DNA of 64,000 nucleotides from Blakeslea trispora (taxonomy: Eukaryota; Mucoromycota; Mucoromycetes; Mucorales; Choanephoraceae). A program made the position numbers and the translations under genes. Where the stretch lies: positions 124,001-188,000 of the forward strand of contig JAIWNE010000016.1 of assembly GCA_025331445.1 (NCBI GenBank), read 5' to 3'. Numbering within the stretch: position 1 is the first letter of the stretch; every line of letters starts with the position of its first letter. The notes beneath the pieces are model-generated. The model had not been told where the DNA came from. It ran no database searches and saw nothing but the letters and a program-made list of their open reading frames with translations. Shown here one piece after another: positions 27,722 to 38,722 of the stretch.

Positions 27722-28270
27722 ATTTGTAATAAAAAAAAGAGGCGATAATTAAGCAAAGGAAAAATAAATCATGAAAAAAAAAAATGAAAATAATGCATTT
27801 ATAGTTGATCTGAGATTGAATGGCAAGTGCGGCGCTGCAGTTACATCATTTGAGACGTTTCTACTCTTGCTTTCTCTCTCTCTTTCTACTTCAATGACTC
27901 ATCCATTGTCTTTACTGCGGCACCTCTTTTTTTTTATTTTTAATTCCTGCATATTTTATTTTGGGGAATGACTGTGTTTTGATCTTAAAAGTGTGTGTCA
28001 TTGAATAAGCATATCAGATAAAAGATACAGTATTGGGATGGTGTTGTATACAAACTGTTTCTGACAGTTGACATCCTATAGACTGTAGACAATAAGCATT
28101 GAAAGATACGCTTATACTAAATAAATAAATAAATAAAAAGGAGGGGAACTATAGCATATTCAACTATAGCCTCAAGAATAATCATATAAACCAATGATCA
28201 TGTATCCATCCAAAGTTGTTATTCAACCTATCCTTTCTAAAGTTTAAAGCTATTCAAGTAAAAAAAAAAA
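27722..28270. other. Intergenic stretch, GTPBP1 promoter side
   Basis: About 550 bp upstream of GTPBP1, bounded by the candidate left edge of the Fanzor element. AT-rich, with an AAAT tetranucleotide repeat near 28,119-28,136. No gene seen. Confidence 0.55.
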
Positions 28271-28274
28271 TTAA

Positions 28275-28298
28275 AGGGCAAGGCTGTCATGTCTGGGG
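28275..28298 (+). repeat. Candidate left terminal inverted repeat
   Basis: Preceded by TTAA; reads AGGGCAAGG, then CTGTCA, then TGTCTGGGG. It matches the inverted copy at 33200-33223 in 17 of 24 positions. Confidence 0.38.
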
Positions 28299-28371
28299 AG
28301 AGAAGGTTTAGCAATTTAAAGCAATTAGAGTTTGTGTAACACTTACAACCTTGCTTATCACGCTTCGCGTG
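28275..28371 (-). ncRNA. Candidate guide-RNA (omega/fRNA-like) scaffold at the Fanzor 3' end
   Basis: Two perfect short hairpins lie here: CACGC-TTC-GCGTG at 28359-28371, spanning the last codons and stop, and TGTAA-CAC-TTACA at 28335-28347. About 84 nt separate the stop from the candidate element edge. TnpB and Fanzor guide RNAs usually begin near the end of the nuclease gene and run to the element edge, with the guide taken from flanking DNA. Assignment rests on position and hairpins only. Confidence 0.3.
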
Positions 28372-31300
28372 CAGCCAATACACCGCTTCTTGTACAGAAG
28401 GATGCTGTTTTGTTGTGCAGTTCAGTGTTGGAGTGACTGATGGTTCTTGAAAATACAGGGAGAGTTTCTTGGAAGAGCAAAGTTGTCATTCCGGAGATGG
28501 CAATAGCAAGGGCAGACACTTTATCTCTGGAGGTTGTGTTACGACCGTGACGAGCAGAAGGGCACTTGGAATTATAGCAGATAAAGGTACCTTTGATTTC
28601 TCTATAAGTTATTTTGCCTTGTTTGATAATGCGCGATCTTGCATGAGTGAGCTTGTTGAAGCAATACACACAAGTCTGGGAAGTATAGTTTTCGTTTGTT
28701 ATACAGACAGTCGTATACCTTGCATGCCGATCTTGTTTCCAAATACCACCATATCTAAGATGTCCTCTAATTCTGGAACCTATCCCAAAGCCACGATCAC
28801 CAATCATCATCAACAGTTTCTTTCTTTGTATTTTTTTCCCTTTCTTCTTGACATCTTTCTTTTTCGGTTTAGGGTTCGTAAATTCCCTTTCGCGAGAGCA
28901 AAGGCGGTCCTTGATTTTCTTGGTAAAGTATTCCTGCTTCATGGCCTGTTTAGATCTTTGTGGAGAATCATAAAAGTTCCTGACTGTCTGTCTATTGGCT
29001 TGCAAAAAATGATAGTTTGTCTGGATTGCTTCTACGGAACTTGCATTGGATATGCTTTTTTCGGACAACACCTTCTCAGCTTCAATCAAATTCACATCAT
29101 TTGCCTTTTTAGCAGCAAGCTTGTGTCTGTAGTTCAAGTTTTGGCTTCCAAAGTCAATGTCTTCAGCGTTGATGACAGTGGACGACGGCAAAGGCTGAAA
29201 TTCTTCTTCTTGTTCTTCAGTAGTAGTCAAAGCAGAAAACCTGTTGTAGAGCTTCAGATGATAAACGTATTTTTGAATGGAAACTGGCACTGATTCAGTC
29301 ATTTTGACAACACCATTGTCTGTGCCGGAGAAGGTGAAATTTTTAGCAATAGTATCAGCGTCACCCATCAGTTGCATATCTTCAGCTTTAGCAATCGTAG
29401 GCTGGCCCGTAATCTGCTGCAGTTCTCTGGTCTGTCTGGGCGCTTTTTGATCTCTTTTTGTCAAATTTAATGCTCTTCTGCGGATATACAGCTGGTATCG
29501 CTGGTCTGCCAGTTCAGACTTGACTTGTTGAATAGCCAGAAACAACCTACTTCTATCAGCCTTCAACCCATCAATGTACACCTTGATCTCATTTCTAGCA
29601 GCAGTAATCAACTCTTCATCATTGTTGGCATGCGGACGTCGGATACGAGCTTGTATAGTTCTGACAATGTCTGCAATTCGTCTCTGAACACCAGTCATAC
29701 ATTCACCAATTTGAGGACAACATACACCTGCCTCTTCTTCAGAATCACTACCCTGCACAACAGCAACTTCAGGTTCTAGATTAATTGGGTTTTTCCAGCC
29801 TTGCTTGGCGGTTTTGATCTGCAAACTAAAATCTTGATTGCTGAATTCTTTAAATCTGGTTTTCAGCTGCTTTGACAAACGGTTGGTGTTCCCCAAGAGT
29901 TCATCGACTTCTTGTCTCAAGGTTTCATTGTCTTTTTCACGCTCATTGAGAATATCTTGCCAAGTCGATTCAGGAATGTTGTATTGACGCTTCTGGCCTG
30001 TTACATCAGCAGTCTGCTTCATGGGCGCTTTCTCTTTGATACCAAGGATTCTGACATACTTTCCACCAGGCAGCAAATGAAGATGATGAGCAAAAACCAA
30101 TTTACGACGTCTGCACAGCTGTTGTATTCTATCAATCTTGAAAAAAGCATTGAAGACAGCATCCTTATGATTGATGTATTCCAAAGGGCCCCTAATGACT
30201 CTGTTGTCATAGCCAAAAAATGTCATTTTGTTGTCACCATGCTCGCAGAATGTCTTGAATAACGAAGGTGTATCCAGTCTAAAGGACTTTTGAGTTGCAA
30301 CAGGCATTGGGCAGATTTTACGACAGAACTTAGCATAGCCAGCACAGCGCAGCAAATCATTCGCAAGAATTACAAAAGGTAGCTGGTAGCCAATATGAGA
30401 GTAGTTTTTCTTTGAAGGGATGTAAGGTTTTAAGCGTTGTAGTATAAGCAAACACACTTCTGCTTCCTTCTCATTCAAGTCAGAGCGCAGACCTCTCAAG
30501 TCTTGTTCGTTAGGCAAATCTTCATCACGCAACAGCAAGCTCTTGATAAAGCCTTTTAAGCCATTCAACCTGTGTCTAGGAGCATCATCATCAGCATCTT
30601 TTATAGCATCCTCTTCTTCGACAACATCATTTTCATCCATGCTTGCGTAGTCTTCTGGTGTAGCAGGCGGAATAGTGCGTGTCTCTTCTGTCATGGGTGG
30701 TTGGAAAGTAACAGGTTTCGGATCGCTTTGGGGATTCATTGGTGCTTTCCCTTTTCCTTCGTACGGCTGTGTGGGAATATCTAACTCCATGCGACTAGTA
30801 TGTAGCATACTGGAACCAGCCTCAGCAGAAGCAGTAGAGGGATGTTGGATAGCAGGGATCTTTCTTGGACGCTCAGAACCTTCGGCGACATCAGGCTCAG
30901 AAGGTTGTTTTCTCTTGGCAGAAGTAGTTTTGGGTTCCTATTGAAAATGGTATAATAGACATAGATGAGTGACTGATTTCCCGTTGATTGTAGACATACA
31001 TACCTTAGTTTCCAGAGCTTTTGTGTATGTTGCGATACGTTTCTCACTTTTTTGGGCTCGAGCTTCCCATTTTTGCTTCATATACGCAGATGATGAACTT
31101 TTTGATTTTTGTCTGTATTTTGCAAGCCGGTAACGTTCTTTGCGGACTATTAACCTTCTTCTGCTTTGATGGAGCAGTGGAAACCAGTTGGTAGGATGAC
31201 CTGCTTTTGTCTTACTTTCTTTTGCAGCTTCGTCTTTTCTTTCTTTAGAGGCATTTTTCATAGACTTGATATATTCTTGATGCTTTTTTTCTCTTGTAGG

Positions 31301-32437
31301 AGCCAAATGAATACGTAGCAACACTAACAAAAGCTTGTCTAGAAGAATGTTGATCATCTTGTTATCACCCCACATGACAGATAGATTGGTAATATAGTTA
31401 GTCAATGCAGACTCATAGCAGGCCATATGAAGAGTGTTTTTTGGTTGGATGAACTGGTTGACTGAGTCAGAGATGGCTTCCATTAACAGGGTTCTCAAAG
31501 GATAATCTGTTTTTGTTTTTGTTTGCAAGCCACGAACACCATAAAAACCAGACTTCAAAAAATGAATATGTCGGTCAGTGAAGAGAAAAGGAATGTCATT
31601 AGCATCAGGAGAGGCAAGAAAGTTGGAAGCATATGGAGAGGCAGAAAAAATCAAGGTATCTTGTAGCTGAAAGTTACTTGGGAAGATGCTTTGTATTTGA
31701 AAGCCATTTGATCTATCAAATACTGATTTTCCATTGCGAACAGCAAAAGTATGGCTTCGGAAACAGGACATTATCATAAACATGATTGTTTGAAAGTCAC
31801 TGATAAAGTTGGAGGTCTGAGGCAGTAGTTCAGCAAGCTTAGTATCAAAGAGTTGTCTAACTTCAGGTGTAAGATCATCTCGTATCAACGAGGGAAAATA
31901 CGCAGTACAGACTTCAAAATATTCTTCGGTAACAACAAAGGAAGCAGGTTCGGTAGGGAGCTCTTCTGAAGAAGGTTCAATGGCTTGAGTAGAGCTAGTT
32001 GCTTCAGTAGTAGGATTGCTTACAGACTCTTGGACGACATCAAAATTTTGTTGTACATATCTTCTCCAAAGATCAATTGCTCGAGACACTGAATTATCAT
32101 TTTGAAATCTGTTTGCAGATTCTCGCAAACCGAGGTTAGCATGTTTATCCATATCAGCATACAGTCCTCTTGGAATTTGACCAGCAAGAGTTTTGGCTTT
32201 GAGAGCAGAGTAGTTTGGCTTCTTTTTGTTTTTTTCACGGATAATGTTATCGCGTAGCTTGGCTTGGGCTACGATATAAAACAGGTCATGGAATTCTTCT
32301 ACAGACATTTCAAATGCACGCCTCGTGCCAGGAGCTATGGTAGATGGTTGTTGTTGCACATTGACAGACAACTGGGGCGCAGGAGTATAACGACCGCCCA
32401 AATAGAATGTATCTTGTAGAGCCCTGCGGTAGGACAT
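28358..32437 (-). CDS. Fanzor (eukaryotic TnpB-like RNA-guided nuclease)
   Basis: Exons (minus) 32437-31004 and 30937-28358, joined across a 66-bp intron in phase 0, give 1,337 residues. The C-terminal third carries a split RuvC: RuvC-I FSGTDNG (Asp1018), a GDRGFG motif, RuvC-II ITNENYTSQTC (Glu1227), zinc-ribbon pairs C1234/C1237 and C1265/C1270, and RuvC-III SRDKVSALA (Asp1283). The ExxTSxxCxxC then RDxxxA order is the TnpB/Fanzor signature. Family members cut DNA guided by an RNA from their own 3' region. The N-terminal ~880 residues hold a Ser/Pro/Glu linker (about 480-600) and coiled regions with no recognised domain; the protein is long for the family. The frame is uninterrupted and catalytic residues are intact, so it may be active or recently so (inference). 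A long antisense frame here is a shadow. Confidence 0.8.
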
Positions 32438-33135
32438 TGCCTAAGAGGGATTAGATCTATTCATAGCATATTAGTGGGGCAGATATATCAAGGTCAGAAT
32501 AAAATATATCTTACTCCTTCCAGCAATAAGAGATTAGATGTATTAGAAGAATCTAACAGATGAGGTAACAGAGACAAAGAGAAAAACAGAAACAAGTTTT
32601 TTTTGGCCTTTTATATGATAGATTGTATATTCTTTGTTCTCTTTGTGTAACTCTCGGGTGAGACAAACATCTCAGATTTTAAAAATTGAAGCCTTTTAAA
32701 TGTATGTTGCTGATGATTTTTACCCAAATAATCACATTACTCTGTAATTACAAACTTGATTCCATAAATGGGGCACTTTTTCATTTTCAGAAGGACTTTT
32801 TTCATTATGTCAAGCAAGTCAGAAGGTCCTCAAAATGCTTAGACAGAACGATGTTACTCGAGAGCATATCTTTCATTGACTCCTCTAATAATGTTCCTTA
32901 AACGAAATCCAGCTCTTGTAAGGATTGCAGGGCGTTACTGGCTTCGTTTCTGAGACAAGGCTTACTTCATTAGCTTGATTATCTTACTCACTTTCGTTTC
33001 TTATTTGTAATTGAATAAGCTTGCAATCACTGGAATTTTCTTGATGAATTTCTTTGGTAGAAGAGAGAAAATTTTATAATATTCTGTTTGAGCCCACTCA
33101 TTCAAAAACCATTAAGCAAAAACTTAAATGAGCGA
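32438..33135. other. Region upstream of the Fanzor gene
   Basis: About 700 bp with short spurious frames only (for example 32,686-32,901, which has no recognisable family or splice support). It presumably contains the Fanzor promoter. Composition becomes more GC-rich toward 33,130. Confidence 0.5.
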
Positions 33136-33189
33136 CGGTAATAACAACTTTTATTGGCTAACAGTGTCCAATCGTATTGCTTATTACCG
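33136..33189. promoter_or_regulatory. Symmetric dyad with divergent CCAAT boxes upstream of NOT4
   Basis: CGGTAATAA at 33136-33144 pairs with TTATTACCG at 33181-33189, and ATTGG at 33153-33157 pairs with CCAAT at 33168-33172. Both pairs share the exact same centre (33162.5), with 8-nt unpaired spacers on each side. A further CCAAT lies at 33220-33224. This fits a CCAAT-binding complex site and a CGG/CCG-type site in the NOT4 promoter (inference). Confidence 0.5.
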
Positions 33190-33199
33190 GCGGAGTAGC

Positions 33200-33223
33200 C
33201 CCCAGACACAGCAGCCCCGCCAA
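33200..33223 (-). repeat. Candidate right terminal inverted repeat
   Basis: Inverted partner of 28275-28298 (17/24), with TTAA immediately outside at 33224-33227. It overlaps the GC-rich putative NOT4 promoter, which weakens the case. Confidence 0.38.
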
Positions 33224-33318
33224 TTAAAGTAAATATCGGAGTTTGAATAAAGAGGTGAGAGTGAAAGAGACCAAATCCGCGTTTTTTTTTTCTTTTTTTT
33301 TCTATACTAAAATATACA

Positions 33319-35339
33319 ATGGATTCCGATGACGACCTTGACTGTCCCCTCTGTATGGAGGAATTTGATATTGCTGACCGTAACTTTAAGCCTTGTCCCT
33401 GTGGTTATCAGGTGAATAATAACACACTTTTAGAAAAAAAAAAGCCTTTACTGATGCCTCGTACATAGATCTGTCGTTTTTGTTGGCACCACATTAAAGA
33501 AAACCTGAACGGACGATGTCCTGCTTGGTAAGTGAAATGAGTTTCTTTTGAGACTTTAGACTAATTACTTTAAAAAAGTCGTCGAGAATATTCTGAAGAA
33601 ATGGTTGAATTCGAACCTGTGAGTGCAGACGAGTAATGTATTCACCCCCTCATCATTTAAAATGGAATGATATCTAACTGATCTATCAAACAGACTTCAA
33701 CGTATTCGAAGAGAGAAACGCGAGAAAGAAAGACAACAGAAAGATATGGAATCTGCCAATCGACGTCATTTGTCAAGTATGCGAGTTGTTCAAAAGAACT
33801 TGGTGTACATTATTGGTCTACATCCTCGATTGGCCACTGAAGAGGTAAATACAGACAGAAAGAGATGTGTGTATACTCATCAAGTTTGTCCTTCTCTTTT
33901 AGATTATTCGTTCTCATGATTTCTTTGGTCAATTTGGTAAAGTGTCCAAAGTGGTGATCAATAAGCGTCCTTCCTTACCTGCTTCACAAATGACATCTCT
34001 ACCAAGTGCTGCTGTTTATGTGACTTATTTCAGAAAGGATGATGCTGCAAAAGCCATTGCTGCAGTAGATGGTAGTGTCATTGCTGATCGAGTTGTCAGG
34101 TAATGTTTTTTATAACCAGAAAAGAAAAAGTATTCTGATTGATTTCTTTAGAGCTTCTTATGGTACCACTAAATACTGCACTTATTATTTGCGTAACATG
34201 ACATGTCCAAACCCTAATTGTCTGTACTTGCATGAACAAGGTGAAGATATTGATACGATCTCTAAAGAGGAATTGGCTACAGGGTAAGTCATTGAATTGT
34301 TTGAAGAATAAATGAGAGCTCATCAAGTATTAGTAAACATCATATGCGCGATATGTTATCTGTAGATGAAGAAGAAAACAACAAGACACAGACAGATACA
34401 CATATGGCTACCATGGCACCCTCTACTTCTTCTTCTTCACAAAAGCCTGTTCTCTCCAATGATGATTTCCCTGCAGTCTCTTCCTTGTCCAAGAAAGGAA
34501 CAGATGATTCAGCCTTACCTGCTTCTGCTTCATGGGCTAAAGTGGGCAACACAAGCAGTACGCCTTCAACACCCATCATGTCTGTCTCTGATGCATTTGG
34601 TCCTAGTTTATCAGATGCTGTAGCTGCCTCTCAACAAAAGGCACAATTTCCTCCTATGCCAAAGCGTAAAAGCGAAAAGAAGAAGCGTAAAGAACAACAT
34701 CAACAATTACAACAGCAACAACAGCAACAACCACAAGAGCAACCACAAGAGCAACCATCAGAACAGCCATCAGACCAGCCACAAGAGCAACCATCAGAAC
34801 AACCACAAGAACAGTCACAACCACAACCACAACCACAACCATCAAAGCAGCAAGAACAAGAGGATATTGAAAAGATGGCAGAAACATCAATCACTTCACC
34901 TATTCAACCATCAGTCCCTTCCATCTTTCATCAAGGCTTGACAGGGTTTGTGCTGGGTCAAGCGTATCGTGATGTCTGTCCATTGCCGTTAGAAGCAGAC
35001 TTTGAACAAGATGAGGAAGACGATCTGGCTCTAGGTGTGTCTGCTTTATTGCTGGATGATGAAAAGCAATTACCACCAAAAAATCTCGAGACAAACCAAT
35101 CGTCAGTCGATATGCATCATTCAGCCATGCCCTCTGTTGTCGATTTCTTGACTTTCTCTACACCTACGCCTAAATATACAGGACTCTTTAATCCCTTTTC
35201 TCATATGAATATCTTGGCTGGACAGTCTGGAAACAAGGCGGCTTTAAATGCTTTATTGAACAGTAGTAGTGGAAGTCATGCCCCTGGTTTGGATTCACCT
35301 ATTCGTCGACATTCAAGATTTGGATTTGCTCAAGCATAA
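33319..35339 (+). CDS. NOT4: NOT4/CNOT4 RING E3 ubiquitin ligase of the CCR4-NOT complex
   Basis: Exons 33319-33411, 33469-33527, 33579-33632, 33694-33844, 33903-34099, 34152-34283 and 34334-35339 give 563 residues. The N-terminal C4C4 RING runs about 9-55 (CPLC, CPCG, CRFC, CPAC), followed by a basic helix. An RRM covers about 80-195 (VYIIGLHPRLATEE, FGQFGKVSKVVINK, AAVYVTYFRKDDAAKAI), then a CCCH finger (CTYYLRNMTCPNPNC with LYLH). This RING-RRM-CCCH order is diagnostic of NOT4, which ubiquitinates ribosomal proteins on stalled ribosomes and links translation to mRNA decay. The long C-terminal half is low-complexity, with a Gln/Pro/Glu tract (34,695-34,862) and short conserved-looking motifs such as FPAVSSLS. 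The start follows a pyrimidine-rich leader. Confidence 0.95.
34695..34862 (+). repeat. Gln/Pro/Glu low-complexity tandem repeat in NOT4
   Basis: Imperfect CAA/CAG runs and a 12-nt unit encoding QPQE or QPSE repeat in frame, giving a polyQ/QP tract. Such tracts vary in length between strains. Confidence 0.85.
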
Positions 35340-36748
35340 ATTCGTTCTCCTTCATTTATTTACCAATAAATATATATATATAACTCTTATTTTTTTTTAA
35401 AAAAAAAAGAAAGTTGAAAGCTTTAGATTTCCTTTTTGTTGTATTTTGTTGGAAAAAGATTGCTTTGAGCGCTAGAATGCCATTACAATTGAAGAATATA
35501 ACATTTCTCAAGAATATTAAACACTTTTTTTGGATAAAAAGCCTACTGTTGTATTGTGTTGAATAGCCATTGAACAATTATACAGAAAGGCCCTACTTGG
35601 AAATGAGTTCTTTTTTTCTTGTTGCTTCATAGTTATCGCCATGGTTTCCAAACGCACGGGCATAACTCCTTTCACTATTCAGCAAGTATTCAGAAGCATA
35701 CAATCTGATTCTAATCATAGAAAAGAGGTCATTTTCGAAACGATATTTAGGGTTTTTTTTAAAAAACTAGGGCGATAGGAGCAACTCTCCCTCCCTTTCT
35801 TTTGCAGCAAACAAGAGCTTAATTTTACATGCTTGTTTTCTCTGCAATGATCAGCGACTTGATTTACAAAGGTTATTTGACTTTATAGAGTAATTTGATC
35901 GCAAAATCAACTTGCATTCATCAAGCAAAAAACAATCATTCTCTCCTTTCTTTTGATGAATCTCTTTTGAAACTGGTAAATTTTTATTACACTTGTATAA
36001 GACAGATGAATAAAAAACCCAATAACTGGTTTGTGGTTGAAATGGTTGGATTTCAAACACAGAAGATGGAGGGGCCTATTTTCTGATGAGAAAAGTTAAT
36101 GAAGCACAATCCTTCTTGTTAAGTCTTGTTCTTTTTTTAGCAACAATATGTGATTAAATTATTTCATCAAAGCTATTCAACAGTTATGTTCAATTTAGTT
36201 GCTTTGTTGACCTATTAAAAAAATACACACACACACACACACACACATAATGTTTATAGTCTCATTTTTTTTTTCTTAAGAAAAGATAAATTTGCTTAAA
36301 TTATATCAATGTTTGATTTTATGCGTTAATGAGATTAGTTACACCAAATATTTGTTATTTAGCATGATCAAGGGGAGACACACTTCTTTGCTTTATTTTT
36401 GTGAATGAAGGGCATTTCTTACCCCCCCCCCTCTTCTCGTCTTTTTTTTTTTTGCTTAAATACTTGCACTACATACATTCAACTGCTATTTTTTTTTATT
36501 TAAATAAACAAAACAAAAAAAAAGAGAAAAACATCCATAAATAAATAAGAAAAAAAAAGACCAATTGTCTGGACTTGAAGAGGGTCTAAAAAAAATAAAT
36601 GCTTTTTTTGGATTTGAGTATCCGCCTGATTGATTTTTATATTCGCCAATTGGGACTGCATACGCATTGTATAAACTTTCCCTTAAACTATTTCACAGAA
36701 TCTATTTTTTTTTCTCTCTTTCTCTCTCTCTTGTCATATAAAAATAAA
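35340..36748. other. Intergenic stretch
   Basis: About 1.4 kb between NOT4 and the BAR-SH3 gene. Contains T8/A10 and other A/T runs, an (AC)11 microsatellite at 36,225-36,246, a C10 run at 36,422-36,431 and a pyrimidine-rich leader before the next start. Short open frames here look random. Confidence 0.6.
36225..36246. repeat. (AC)11 microsatellite
   Basis: Eleven AC dinucleotides in intergenic DNA. Confidence 0.95.
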
Positions 36749-38722
36749 ATGATCAAGAATATTGGTAAATTTAAGCAGGTAAGAAAAGCGATTGAATCAG
36801 TTTGATCAAATGGATAGACTGATTTTTTCTCTCTTCTTATAGTGGACAGAAGAGAAGCTCGGCAACGCTAAAATCACTTTGCAGACCGAGGATTTTCAAC
36901 GTCTTGAGGTGGAGACAGAAAGAAAGCGTGTTGCTTATGAAAAGTTACATGCTTCTGTTGTTTTGTTGCAATCCCAATTGGTTAAAAGAAAGGTTTCTCC
37001 TGAAGACAACAAGTCCAAGAGATTACCTAATGATATGGTGGGTGTATGTTTAAGCAACTATGGAAATGAATTTACGGACGAGGCTGCTTTGGGTAAAGTG
37101 ATTGAACAAAAAGTAGATGTGTTTAAGGAGAGAGAAAAAAAATAGGAGGGGGGGACATGGGTCCAGTGGGATCTTGTATGGTATTAAACTATGCTCTTTA
37201 GCTGTTGCAAGTATCAATTTCGGTCAAGCTCAATCCAAGTTGGCTTCTCTTCAAGAAGAATATGCAGATACCATGAAAAGCATTTATTTGGAAAAGTTGG
37301 ATGACGGACTAGCCCAGTTCAAGGAATATCAACAACTCCGAAAGAAGCTTGAATCACGTCGACTTGATTATGATTCAAAGCTGGGTCGTCTTCAAAAGTC
37401 TAAAAAGGAGAAGCCCGAATTAGAACAAGAGATGCAAGCAGCAAAGTTAAAATATGAAGATTCAGAATATGATGTGATTCAGAAAATGGCTGCTTTACAA
37501 GAATTTGAGGTAAAGAGAGAGAGAGAGAAAGAAAGTGAGAGAAATACTAACTGATCCCACTTTAGGATGTTCACTGTGAAGCATTAGAGCATTTGTTAGA
37601 TATTCAAATGAACTATCTTTCTCGTTCTCTAGAAGTACTCTCAGACGTTAAAAACAACTGGGGTGCTCGTTCAAGCGGTACAACCAGACGTATGACAGAA
37701 TTGTCTCGCTCATCAAGCAACCATTCAGGTGACGAGAATGGTCCAATGAACGGGTTGCGATCACCAGCAGTAACACCAAGAAAATATTCCACTGGTAGTC
37801 GAAGTGGTAGTTATGACAACACCTTGATTCCACCTCCTGTGACCATGAGTAACTCAAACACAACACGACGTATACCCTCTCGAAACAATTCAAGCTTTAG
37901 TGAAGAACCTCCTCGTTCAGTACCTCCTGTTTTACCTAGAAGACAATGTAAGTGTTGTTTTCAAAAAAAAAAGAAACAAAATACTTATTTAAGATGGTAG
38001 CACAACATAGTGAAACACCAATCAGAAATCAAAGAAAAGCAGCCTATGAATTTGATGGTGACAATACAGACGAACTTTCTTTCCGTGTAGGCGATATCAT
38101 TCAAGTGGTTGAAGAGGTAGATGAAGGATGGTGGTTAGGTGAGGTTGTTGAGCCTAACGGTTCTGTCCGTCGTGGTATATTCCCTGTCAACTATACAGAA
38201 GCTGTCAGTCATAGTGCTGGTCCACCTATGCCTGCCAGACCTGTCTTGGCATCTCAGTCTTCTAATACATCTCAACATCATTATATCCAAGAAGAACCAG
38301 AAGAGATCTTGGCTGACAATCCAACTCAAGAAACAACATCACCCTTTCATGACCGTAGTGCAACCAACGGATTTTCCTATATTCGTCCCAACACCAATCA
38401 ACCTAGTCGAACAGTTTCTTCCAGTACGATTGTCTCTCCAGCTAGTTCACCTATACCACAACATAAGAGTGTTGCCTCTAGCAAGAGACCACCCCCACCT
38501 CCACCTTCCTCTAGACCCTCTATGAATAACTTGAGAAGTTCATCTGGATCCAATATGAAAACAATTCGTACAGGACCTTCAACACCACAGCTTCAAGTAA
38601 CTCAATCGGATAATTATTTCGATGCTGGTAATGCTAGTTCTTGTCAAGAATGTGGTTGCGTAGATTATTCGGCCAATGTCTTTAAAAAGGGTCATTGTAA
38701 CAATTGCTTCCATAAGCATTAA
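36749..38722 (+). CDS. Endophilin-like BAR-SH3 protein with C-terminal Cys/His cluster
   Basis: Exons 36749-36778, 36843-37092, 37202-37509, 37566-37947 and 38001-38722 give 563 residues. The N-terminal ~230 residues are a BAR domain with coiled helices; RRLDYDSKLGRLQ and DIQMNYLSRSLEVLSDV resemble endophilin. A Ser/Arg/Pro-rich linker follows, then an SH3 domain (KAAYEFDGDNTDELSFRVGD, WWLGEV, GIFPVNYTE), a Pro-rich region and a Cys/His cluster (CQECGC, CNNC, HKH) that could bind zinc. Endophilins curve membranes in endocytosis and recruit Pro-rich partners. The last intron must use the acceptor ending at 38000; the nearer one at about 37992 would bring a stop into frame. The first exon encodes only ten residues. 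The terminal cluster is not part of animal endophilins as I know them. Confidence 0.87.

Larger units (their letters stand above)
28271..33227. mobile_element. Candidate Fanzor-bearing element with TTAA-flanked inverted repeats
   Basis: A 24-nt sequence at 28275-28298 recurs in inverted orientation at 33200-33223 with 17/24 matches, including nine consecutive bases (TGTCTGGGG). Both copies abut TTAA on the outside (28271-28274 and 33224-33227). The interval of about 4.95 kb contains only the Fanzor gene. TTAA duplication is typical of piggyBac-type elements, but no such transposase is present, so mobility would depend on another copy. The right repeat sits about 95 bp from the NOT4 start, and the match could be chance. 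Confidence 0.38.

Noticed and set aside
28469..29293. 274-residue open frame on the plus strand
   Set aside because: It lies fully antisense to the Fanzor RuvC exon, has biased composition and no family similarity; it is a shadow frame.
32686..32901. 71-residue open frame upstream of NOT4
   Set aside because: No recognisable motif, no splice or promoter support, composition typical of random AT-rich frames.
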